Shown one piece after another: positions 1 to 8,782 of a DNA stretch of 64,000 bases; the stretch's first letter is position 1, and each line of letters begins with the position of its first letter. The notes under the pieces are model-generated. The model saw nothing but the letters and a program-made list of their open reading frames with translations. It was not told the origin of the DNA and ran no database searches. This DNA is from Epithemia pelagica. Its lineage: Eukaryota; Bacillariophyta; Bacillariophyceae; Surirellales; Surirellaceae. The stretch spans positions 1,116,001-1,180,000 of the forward strand of contig OX337239.1 in NCBI GenBank assembly GCA_946965045.2, written 5' to 3'. A program made the position numbers and the translations under genes.

Positions 1-1
1 A

Positions 2-1699
2 GCTCAGGATGGGCAAACTCCGGATGCTGTTATCAATTTCTTGGAATCGGTTTTGGAAGCAGAAGATGCATCAGTTATTCCCAACGTGACATGTCCTGAT
101 GATGAGACAATGGCTGAGCATGACTTTGTGCGAATGAAGAAAGAACGCGCGAGAAGGCGCAAACAGAGAACTGATGCCGACGGTGAAGAGACACCGGCGC
201 CTTGGTTCCCTTATAACTCGGGGACTTTGGTTGCGGATACCTTACTTGCCACATGTCATGTCAACGCATGGCCATCTGTATACACAGATCCAGCGACTGG
301 GGTGACAGTCGAAACGTCTGGAAAGCATCCCGTGACAAAACTCATCGAACTAACTAAGTGTTGGCTGGAATGGGAGCTCTTTCGTGAACGAGTACGCTCT
401 GATATGGAGGGAAAAGAAGGTGAGACATTGGTCGGCGGGAACTGCTTCGACGTTGTTTCAGCTTGTGCCATTGTGGCTTTGGCAAACCTTGTAATGTTGA
501 AGCAGTGCACAACAACAAGTTCCACCCCCAAGTCGAGTGAACAAAGTTTGGACGATGGAGACACCATAGACCAAGTAACGACAGCAGAATATTATGGTAA
601 TATTCTCGACTCAAAGTTCATTTTGAATGATCTTACAAGAGCTGCAGCGGCGCAAGCCTTGACATGCATCTGTTGTGCAGCGGATCGATTTGAGGTGGAC
701 GCTGCGCCAGCTTTGGGGCTGTTGACTTCTCTGGAAATCTTATTGACTCACATTGCAAGTGATGAAACGTCTCCTTCGCTTCGTCAGACATTGGCGCAAA
801 TCATGATGGATGCATGTACAGGGAAAGTCTGTTCCATGCAACGGGTTGGTGCGATCGCGGGACGGAATGATTTGTATTCATCCGCCTCTCGTTTCTTCTG
901 CGGCCCGCTGGGTTCCAGTCATGGTGGCGACAATGGCAGCTCAATGTTAACAACAGTTTCGGCAGCGTCTTCGCCGGCGGCATCCGCTGTTAACGATGGA
1001 GCGAGACGAGGTCTAAAGTTGCTGAATCGAGCTGGTCACCCCCGCGGCGAGGCCGTTAGCCGTGAAGTTGTGGTTCGTGTCGCAATTTTTGCGACTCGTT
1101 TATGGAGGATAATAAATGGAGAAACCCCGGAACCATGTTCAAACGCTTTTACAAGCAGGTATGCTCGACCGAGTATAGGTGTTTGTGCCTACGACGGAGT
1201 CCTTCGGTGTTCTCTACTGTCTTTGTGGTTGTGGCTCTGGCCAAAGGGATGCTTCGCTGTTCTTCAAGTACAGTCTTGGAAGACTATGGAGAATACACCT
1301 GAATACGCGGCCATCGGTGCGGACCGTGTTATGAAGATTACAGAAGAAGAAAAAGCAGCGGCTGCTGTGGAAGAGAACTCATTGAATGAACTAGGGCGCT
1401 TGGTTCAAATGGAAATTGACCGTCAAGCTTGGCGAGGTGAAATGGCTTCCAAATCCTACACCCTGTTCAAGGCGGTCGGTGGAAGTGGAGCAGCTGCATC
1501 GGTTGATACGGGCGCAGCTGAGCAGGGTATTGGTCAACCATTACCACCTATTCAGCGGGATGCAGCATTCAAACAAGGTGGTTGGATTGCATCAGCGGCG
1601 CAGCAACGCAGAGCATTAGCGTTGGACGGAGGAACGGTCGTGACAAAGCTACGTCTCAAGGTTGGAAACAGCAACACTGGTGGAAATGGAACTAAATAA
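2..1699 (+). CDS. 3' part of an unrecognised helical protein (5' end outside window)
   Basis: The frame is open from the first bases of the window. The first in-frame ATG only appears well inside, so the real start, and perhaps more exons, lie to the left. About 566 residues are visible, ending at TAA 1697-1699. There is a basic patch (KKERARRRKQR) near the visible N-terminus, then alternating hydrophobic helices of the kind seen in helical-repeat scaffolds, a Gly/Ser/Ala-rich linker around 900-1000, and a helical region near the C-terminus (AWRGEMASKSYTLF). No signal peptide or membrane segment is evident in the visible part. I do not recognise the family. A large-complex scaffold subunit is possible from the helical character, but that is a guess. 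No intron is needed inside the visible part. Confidence 0.6.
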   Translation, partial: AQDGQTPDAVINFLESVLEAEDASVIPNVTCPDDETMAEHDFVRMKKERARRRKQRTDADGEETPAPWFPYNSGTLVADTLLATCHVNAWPSVYTDPATGVTVETSGKHPVTKLIELTKCWLEWELFRERVRSDMEGKEGETLVGGNCFDVVSACAIVALANLVMLKQCTTTSSTPKSSEQSLDDGDTIDQVTTAEYYGNILDSKFILNDLTRAAAAQALTCICCAADRFEVDAAPALGLLTSLEILLTHIASDETSPSLRQTLAQIMMDACTGKVCSMQRVGAIAGRNDLYSSASRFFCGPLGSSHGGDNGSSMLTTVSAASSPAASAVNDGARRGLKLLNRAGHPRGEAVSREVVVRVAIFATRLWRIINGETPEPCSNAFTSRYARPSIGVCAYDGVLRCSLLSLWLWLWPKGCFAVLQVQSWKTMENTPEYAAIGADRVMKITEEEKAAAAVEENSLNELGRLVQMEIDRQAWRGEMASKSYTLFKAVGGSGAAASVDTGAAEQGIGQPLPPIQRDAAFKQGGWIASAAQQRRALALDGGTVVTKLRLKVGNSNTGGNGTK

Positions 1700-2608
1700 A
1701 CTATGATCATATCCGATGTTGAGATTGACGGGTTGTATGAGCAGAGCGTCCGAATCACAAAAAGTACATACTTGGGCATCGTCTCTATGGTGACTGGGGA
1801 CACCGCCCGAATGTGCGACATGCATCCTCACGGCGGATCGGTCGCGGTTCACGAAACGACGATGGGCAAAAGGTCCGAGGAGATGATGAGATCCTTCGAC
1901 ATTTTGTTGGTTGTTCCATGGTGCAGTTGGTGATGTCAATATCACTCTATTCTGAAGACGCTTGACCCACGACGAGTGAAGGAAGCAGAAGCAACAGCTG
2001 TGAGGGTATCTTGATCGGCTTTAGGGTGTTGGATCCTTGTTGTTCCTATTCCTAGAACCTGTTCCTTACGCTTCTACATGGTTCCTACCTACCGAGTCTT
2101 TTTTGTTCCTTCTCTTCCCTGAGTGTCCTGTGAAATCACGGTCAACGGTCAACCGATGCTCTGGTTTTTGCATCACTGGCGCTTGACTAATTCCGTTTTG
2201 GAGCATCAAGGAACATCTCCATCTTGTTCAAACGGGCAATTCAGTGTTCATAGAACCACCACCACGAGGACTATTCTTTCGTCTTCGCCAGCCTATCAAT
2301 CCAGAAGGTAGCAATCCAGAAGATCGCTATCACCCCTGTCATCGTTTTCCGGCTTTCCTTGCCGTTCATTTGGCGGTCAAGGATGACTATTGTCGGCAGC
2401 AAGTTTTTGACCACCAGTAGACAAGTTACACTTTGTTCATCTCTCGTCTTCCTGAAACGTCCTTCTTTTCTATTCCAGATACTTCATGATCATGTGTAGA
2501 TACAGCGCAGATTGGCACTGCGTCCAATGGTGTTGATCCTTTCATAAAATAGCCACACTCGAGGACGAAAAGCTCGTACTAGAACCATATTGGCCGACAT
2601 TCAACAAA
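1700..2608. other. intergenic, no gene seen
   Basis: This stretch lies between the end of the partial gene and the ABC transporter start. Only short ORFs without recognisable features occur. It should hold the 3' end of the upstream transcript and the promoter of the transporter; I see no distinctive motif. Confidence 0.5.
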
Positions 2609-4923
2609 ATGAGTACCATTGGCGAAGAAAGGCACATTGAGGATCAGACAATGGAAAACATTCCTGTGGTCGATTCATTCAATTCTAGCAAGCATGGTTC
2701 CTCATCAACAAACATGGATTCCTCCGTTCTCAAGTTTCAAGATATCAATTTTGTTGTCAAGGGCAGTGGCAGCACCAAAAAGGACAACAGCCAAAAGTAT
2801 ATTTTGTCTGATGTTTCTGGTAGCCTCCGGTCCGGTCATGTTCTTGCCAGTACGTCGTGCCTTTCAAAATCATGAGTAAAGTCCCGACTGCCAACTTGAT
2901 TGATTCTCACATGTAATTTGTGTGACTTTTTTGTTTGTAATATAATGGGATTGTTCAGTCATGGGTCCATCGGGAGCTGGAAAGACGACCTTGATTTCCT
3001 CCTTGACATTGGATGCTCATTACGGCAAGGCCATTGGAAAAGTGACGCTTAATGGCGTTCCATTGACGGATCAAATCTTTAAACAGCACTGTTTTGTCGT
3101 CAAGCAACACGATAAGCATTGGCCCTACTTAACCTGTCGCGAAACGCTCGAGTATGCCGCTCAGCTCTACCATACAGGTGGTTCTGCAGAGGAACGTGAC
3201 GCCTTGGTGTCAAACACCATTGACAAAATGGGATTGCAAGTCTGTGCCGATACACGAAATGCCCGTTTGTCGGGTGGTCAACAACGTCGATTGTCGGTCG
3301 GTATTGCCTTGTTGAAACAACCCCGTGTCTTGTTTTTGGACGAACCCACCAGTGGTTTGGATGCGGCGTCGTCTTCAGCCATTATGCATGAAATTGTTCG
3401 CGTGGCGCGTGATGAGCGCTTGATTATTCTTTGTACCATTCATCAACCTTCCACCAAGGTTTATGAAGGATTTGATCGTATCTTGTTAATGTCGCGTGGA
3501 CGGAGTGCCTATATGGGTGATGTCAAAGAAGCGGAATCTTATTTTGAAAGCATTGGGCATGCACTCCCACCCTCTACCAACCCCGCCGAAGTGAGTATCG
3601 AATGATGCTCAGTTCTTGTAACACCACTCTGGTGCGTCTCTGACAGTGCTGAATTTTTGATTCATGATTGTTTCTTGTTCTTCTTGGCAGTTTTACCTTG
3701 ATTTGGTGAATGCTGATTTTTCCGATGAAAGTGCTGTGGAAAAATTGCTGGATACTTGGGAAGAAAATAGAGATGAGAATGGTAATTCCACACACCATTC
3801 CCGTCTCGGTGCCACGGAACATGAAGGTCATGACGAGGATGATGACGAAACAAATGGTGTCGTCCATCTCGACAAGGCCCCGTTTTGGCAGGAATTTATG
3901 ATCATGCTCCGGCGTGAGGGAACCATGATTGTCCGGGATCCCATTTTGTATACTGGTCGTTGTGGCATGTTTTTGTTGACTTGTATGATGTTTTCCCTGG
4001 TCTATCTGGAAGCTCGTAATTACACGCAGGATCAAGCCCTCAACAAATTTTGGTTGACAGCCTGGTTGGTGGGTGTCCCTTCCAATATGGGCGTTGTAGC
4101 CGTTTACGCTCTCAATGAAGAATTCAAATCCATTTTGAGTGAAACCAAGAATGGCATGGTATCCGGATTGGCCTATGTCGTGGCCAAATCCATCTTGGTG
4201 CTTCCCATTATGATTCTATTTGCCATTTTTGGTCTTGGAATCCCCTTGTTTGCAGTAAGTACTAGTCGGATAAAATTTCCCTCGGAAGATGAGAGAATCA
4301 TTCCTCATCATGTGTGTACAATAACAATGTCATGACACAGGTTCAAGACGTACCGGGCGAAGCGTTTGGAATCATGATTGGCCTTTATGCCGCTCTCATG
4401 TTCACCTTTGAAGCTGTTGCCGAGTGTCTGTCGGTTTGGTTTGACGACCCCATTCTGGGCATGCTTCAATTCATGAACTTTTGGTACGAACGGACCCTGT
4501 TGCGCAAGAACCGCGTGTGAGAATATCCCCATCTCACGACGATTGGATTGTTTCAGGTTTGCCTCCTTTTTGTTTGGTGGTTTCTTGATTCCCTTGGAAG
4601 ATTTGTACTGGCCCTTTGAGCTCTTTTATTATGTAATGCCCTACAGCTACTTTATGCGCTCGGCCATTTACGAACAATACTCGGCCTCCACGTGGGAGGC
4701 GTGTACCAATCCAGACGACAGTCGTGGTGTGTGTGTGGACAGTACTTCGGGTCTCGACGTGTTGGATGGATTGGGTGAGATTCTTCCCCTCTTTTCCTCG
4801 TCGGATGAAACAGCCTTTGATTTGACCATTATTGTCGTGATTGGTGTCGTGTACAAGTTGTTTTATATTGTGGGCGTTCTCTACAAGTCGTCCTTGACGA
4901 CCAAGTTTCACCACCACACCTAA
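2609..4923 (+). CDS. ABCG (white/WBC type) half-transporter
   Basis: Five exons, 2609-2849, 2959-3590, 3691-4254, 4341-4483 and 4557-4923, join in phase to give 648 aa, the usual size for an ABCG half-transporter. The nucleotide-binding domain comes first: Walker A GPSGAGKTT (about residues 83-91), signature LSGGQQRR (about 183), Walker B VLFLDEPTSGLDAASS (about 204) and the switch histidine in CTIHQPST. The sequence NPAE-FYLDLVN across the exon 2/3 junction matches the usual ABCG linker. Membrane helices follow, from about residue 390, ending in the family-typical block FGGFLIPLEDLYWP and a last helix near the C-terminus. Proteins of this family dimerise and export lipids or small hydrophobic compounds; the substrate cannot be read from sequence. 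All introns are GT-AG, 73-109 nt. Exon 1 encodes a Ser/Asn-rich cytosolic leader. Confidence 0.93.
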
Positions 4924-4947
4924 GAGAGAGAGAGAGAGAGAGAGAGA
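4924..4947. repeat. (GA)n microsatellite
   Basis: An uninterrupted GA dinucleotide run of about 12 units directly follows the stop codon of the ABCG transporter, so it is in the 3' UTR. Confidence 0.9.
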
Positions 4948-5297
4948 CGAGACTCTGTATAGGATGCAACGGAATCTACACCAGCATACAAAACACACAC
5001 AAGATCATTCCCTATGTTTCATTGAGAATTTGTGATACGAGCAAGGTAACAAAGTTAAGCTTTTCTTCAATATCCAAAGTGCGTCTTGCGGTCACCCTGC
5101 GGGAGTAGAGTAGCTTGAGTGTTGGCAAGAACATACTGTTGCAGCATTCCATCCACTGTGGCCAATTCCCCATTCTCTAGATCCACAGCTATGGACACAA
5201 CAGGGGGAGTGTCATGTGACTATTTGGATTCCAGCGGCGGGCTGGATCCTGTCAAATCGGTGCAATTGTTGGCCAGCAAGGAGTGCTCCTCATCATG
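4948..5297. other. convergent intergenic space
   Basis: This stretch lies between the plus-strand transporter and the minus-strand membrane protein. No gene is visible; it presumably holds both 3' UTRs. Confidence 0.4.
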
Positions 5298-5804
5298 TCA
5301 AGTGTCAAGGATTGCGGGTTTCGGACACTTTTCCAGATCCTTGTGTTCGTCGTCGTTGTCGACCGTGGACGAAGCCGCCGTTCCCTGCGATTGGGCATCC
5401 TCGTCGTTTGGCTGTTGCACAGTGTTGGTACGAGAATGGCCCGGGGCTTGTTCCGGTTGTGTTGTTGTTGTTGGTTGTCGTGCCGCGGTCCACTGTCGTC
5501 GTTCTTCCTTGGTTCGACAATAACAACACACGAGTGCGGCAAAGAGGATCCCAACCACAAATACCAGCACGACAATTTTTGTCACCAACGACGAGGAGGA
5601 TGATGATTCCTCGTCGTCCTCATGGTGGTTCCCATGATGCAGTCCGGTCCCACCGCGGACACGTCCTAGACTGCCACCACCGCCACCACTGGCTTTGCGA
5701 CCGTCCGTAACCGGCACCAGTAAGGCCCAGGAAACGAGCCAACAATAATACACGCTGGACGATAGCCGGGGTTCCCAGTGTGAGGTAATGGTCGTGGTCG
5801 TCAT
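5298..5804 (-). CDS. small single-pass membrane protein of unknown function
   Basis: The frame gives 168 aa from an ATG at 5804 to a TGA at 5298. The N-terminus has a hydrophobic stretch (YYCWLVSWALLVPV, about residues 19-32) that looks like a signal peptide. It is followed by a Gly/Ser-rich segment with His and acidic residues, one clear transmembrane helix (IVVLVFVVGILFAALVCC, about 77-94), a basic stop-transfer patch (RTKEERR) and a polar, Thr/Gln/Asp-rich tail of about 70 residues. This suggests a type I membrane protein with a short extracellular or lumenal part and a cytosolic tail. No domain is recognised, and composition rather than homology is the evidence. The ORF may continue through an unseen intron at its C-terminus. 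Confidence 0.5.
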   Translation of the reverse strand: MTTTTITSHWEPRLSSSVYYCWLVSWALLVPVTDGRKASGGGGGSLGRVRGGTGLHHGNHHEDDEESSSSSSLVTKIVVLVFVVGILFAALVCCYCRTKEERRQWTAARQPTTTTQPEQAPGHSRTNTVQQPNDEDAQSQGTAASSTVDNDDEHKDLEKCPKPAILDT

Positions 5805-6367
5805 GGTCGATATTCAGCTTTTTTGTTTTTGTGTGAAAGGGACCAGCCGGATACAAGTGTATTCGTAGGAGTATTCGGATCTTTTAGGAGCAACCGATGC
5901 CAATATACACCCTACCAATTAGTGTTTCCCAAGAAGAATGCATCTTTGCGACCTACTCGCGAATATTAAAAGAGCGACCGTGAGTCGCGATTGTACTATT
6001 CCGCAGACGCACACGATGCACGTGGAGCCGACAACACCACCGCCGGTACAACGTCATTCGGAACCCAGTCAGCCACAACGAATCCCCAAAGAAGGGAGAG
6101 AGAATAGAGCGAATTCCATTAGCCATAACACAAATAATTGGGGGAGCAAATCGAGCAACGAGAGACGAGAGAAACCTTTTGTCTTCTCTTCTCTTGGAAT
6201 CTTTATGGGGAGGCAACAACGTCAACCAGTCTCTCCCATCTCCAATCTTCTCCTCTCTCCTCTCCTTGTTGACTCTTCAATCAACAAGGGACGCAACAGG
6301 AAAACGACAACACACAGCAAACCCAAACAAGTCTTGGAAGCTGCAGTATTGAACACAAAACATTAGA
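5805..6367. other. divergent intergenic region (probable shared promoter)
   Basis: This stretch separates the minus-strand membrane protein (start 5804) from the plus-strand flavoprotein (start 6368). No convincing gene is present. The last ~250 bases are rich in CT and AG tracts typical of a 5' UTR. It should contain the promoters of both genes. Confidence 0.4.
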
Positions 6368-7735
6368 ATGACATACGTACGACGAGACAGCGGTTCTTCG
6401 TCGTGCCGGCTCTTGCGGGAGCAGTGTGGCAGTATCCTTGTGGTGCTTTGGATGTTGACGTGCTGTTATTGGCAACCATGTTGGTCCCTGGTACTGCCGA
6501 CTACTGTCTTGAGACCCCTGTCGTCGTCCCCAACCACACGAGTGGCGTTCCAGTCACGACAACAACGACAAGGACAACATTCGTCCATGGAACCATCATC
6601 ATTATCATACTCCTCGAGACTGTCGTCGTCAACCACCCGTCTGCGGATGGAAACGGTCGAATACGACGTGGCCATTGTGGGCGGTGGACCGGCCGGGTGT
6701 ACCTGTGCCTTGTACACGTCGCGGGCCGACTTGTCGACCATTATTTTGGACAAGAATCCCGCCGTCGGGGCCTTGGCCATTACCAGTCACATTGCCAATT
6801 ATCCCGGCGTTGATCGGAGCATGTCCGGTGCCGAACTCTTGGAACAAATGAAGCAACAAGCCGTCCAATATGGGACTCGCTACGAACGGGCTCAAGTCTT
6901 TTATATTGACGTGGTGCAAGACGACGACACGCCACCATCCGAGGATCCATCGGCCACCACGGCCGCCAAGACGCCGACAACGGGATACACCAAGGTGGTG
7001 TACACACCGGAATTGACCGTCAAGGCCCGCGCCTTGGTCTTGGCGACGGGTGCCATGGGTCGGTCCATGCCATTTTTACCGGGCGAAGAAGAATTTTTGG
7101 GCAGCGGTGTGAGTTATTGTGCCACGTGCGATGGTGCCTTTTACCGAGACGCGGACGTGGCCGTGTACGGGGCCACCCGGGAGGCCATGGACGAGGCCCT
7201 TTTTTTGACCAAATTTGCTCGCACCGTGCATTGGATCACCCCCACCAATGTCGCGGCCTGTTTGGAACGCAACAAGGAATTGGTCAATATCGAATGCAAT
7301 GCCATGTTTGATGAAGAAGGACTCCGGCAATTGTTGGCCGAACCCAATGTGAAGCATTGGAACAAGAAACGCATGGTCAATGTCGTGGGGGAAAATGGGG
7401 CCGTCACGGGTGTGACAGTCAAGGACATTTCGCAGCCGGACAGCGAACAAGTCATTGCCGTCGAAGGGGCCTTTATCTACAGTGCTGGGGGCGGTAGCAA
7501 ACCCATTACCGACTTTTGCCAATCCACGGTCGACTTGGACGACCAAGGCGGGGTCATTGTCAATGTCGATAGTATGGAAACCTCGGTTCCCGGTATTTTT
7601 GCCATTGGGGACATTCGCAATACCGCCTTCAAACAAGTCGTCGTGGCGGCGGCCGATGGATGCATGGCCGCCATGGCGATTGAAAAATTCCTCAAGGGTC
7701 GGAATCGCGTCAAGGTGGATTGGATTCACAAGTAG
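6368..7735 (+). CDS. plastid-targeted thioredoxin-reductase-like flavoprotein lacking NADPH motifs
   Basis: Single exon, 455 aa. Residues 1 to about 93 form a presequence: a hydrophobic signal (ILVVLWMLTCCYWQPCWSLV) followed by a Ser/Thr/Arg-rich transit peptide with a candidate A-F site (RVAFQS). This suggests import into the complex plastid. The body starts with an FAD-binding motif (VAIVGGGPAGCTCALYTSRA, about 100-119), carries the redox pair CATC (Cys251/Cys254) in the family context GVSYCATCDGAFY, and ends with the second FAD motif (GIFAIGDIRN) and a normal C-terminal helix. In NADPH-dependent thioredoxin reductases the segment after CATC holds GGGxxA and then HRR. Here these positions read GATREA (268-273) and WITPTN. 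The GGQ usually seen near the flavin is GAL. A short Asp/Thr-rich insert lies around residues 183-205. The fold and dithiol chemistry are clear, but the electron donor is probably not NADPH; see findings. Confidence 0.88.
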   Translation: MTYVRRDSGSSSCRLLREQCGSILVVLWMLTCCYWQPCWSLVLPTTVLRPLSSSPTTRVAFQSRQQRQGQHSSMEPSSLSYSSRLSSSTTRLRMETVEYDVAIVGGGPAGCTCALYTSRADLSTIILDKNPAVGALAITSHIANYPGVDRSMSGAELLEQMKQQAVQYGTRYERAQVFYIDVVQDDDTPPSEDPSATTAAKTPTTGYTKVVYTPELTVKARALVLATGAMGRSMPFLPGEEEFLGSGVSYCATCDGAFYRDADVAVYGATREAMDEALFLTKFARTVHWITPTNVAACLERNKELVNIECNAMFDEEGLRQLLAEPNVKHWNKKRMVNVVGENGAVTGVTVKDISQPDSEQVIAVEGAFIYSAGGGSKPITDFCQSTVDLDDQGGVIVNVDSMETSVPGIFAIGDIRNTAFKQVVVAAADGCMAAMAIEKFLKGRNRVKVDWIHK

Positions 7736-8782
7736 TAGAACCACAAAAAGAGGTTGAATGTGGCCATGACGATTCGTATTACTCCTACTATACACTTTTT
7801 CACCAGAACAATTCGATAGAGCTAAGGATAGTTTCAAGTTCTAGCTCTATGCAATAGGATGAATGCTTTTCCCTGCGGGTCGTCTCTCGTTGTCATTCGT
7901 CCATACGAATCTAGTCTTCTCCCTATTTTCTGTGAGCGACTCTTGTGTGCGTGTGTCCAGGTTCCAAACAGTCTCAATGTCGGCAAATCTATACAGGACG
8001 CACGCACTTTTTGGTCCACATCATGGCGGGACCACCCGCGGTTGGTCCTCAAGTCCTATTGTATACGAGGGTAGGACGGGGGAAGGGAGGTTCGAAGTTT
8101 AGAGGACAAACCGTTTTCCTCCAGTAACGATATGGATTTAGGAGCATATGATGGTGACTCGAATCAAGACTATGATTGTGGCATCTGGCATGCTTGTGGA
8201 AGCATTAGGGTTATTTCCTATTCCTACTAGGAGTAACAAAATCCGTACCTTACATGCTATGTGTGCTCCGTGTTAGGTAGTTCAAAGAAACGTAATGTAG
8301 CGGCCCGTACGCGCTCTCGTTACTCGCCCGGCGCGAGGGATCGTGTCACCAACCATGTCGGCGGTTTCACGCGCAGGGGTGATGCAGGACACGCTCGGCA
8401 TCCGTGTGAGCGAACAATGAGCGAGGCGGCGAGCATTCGGAACCAAAGCACCCTCGGTTTGGGGATCGGGATTGGCGACCCAGTCGGTGGCAATGGGCTA
8501 TTGGCAATAAACCAACGAACGTGTCCTCCCGTTCTGAATGTTTTTTGGAGAAGAAAAGGTTGTGTCCAACACATTTAAAACGAGTATTATCTATCGTAGT
8601 GCGTCGTCGTCGATCCACAGAAAAAAGCAACCACAAGTGGCTGTTATTATTGTTGACTGTGGATTGTTGCGGTTGTTGATCTTTCAAAATTCATTGTTGT
8701 CCGGTCATCCTCCTTCAATTCAAAGGAACAAAACCACCACACAGACAAGTCTATATCATTATCAGTCATCCATACAACCACC
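7736..8782. other. intergenic, no gene seen
   Basis: About 1 kb between the flavoprotein and the PLC-like gene. Only short unsupported ORFs occur. A GC-rich block lies around 8300-8420. The last 150 bases are A/C-rich, like a 5' leader, and end in a good start context (accaccATGG at 8783). Confidence 0.4.

Noticed and set aside
8300-8420. GC-rich block considered as a structural RNA or tRNA
   Set aside because: No acceptor-stem pairing, T-loop or other tRNA landmarks could be found.
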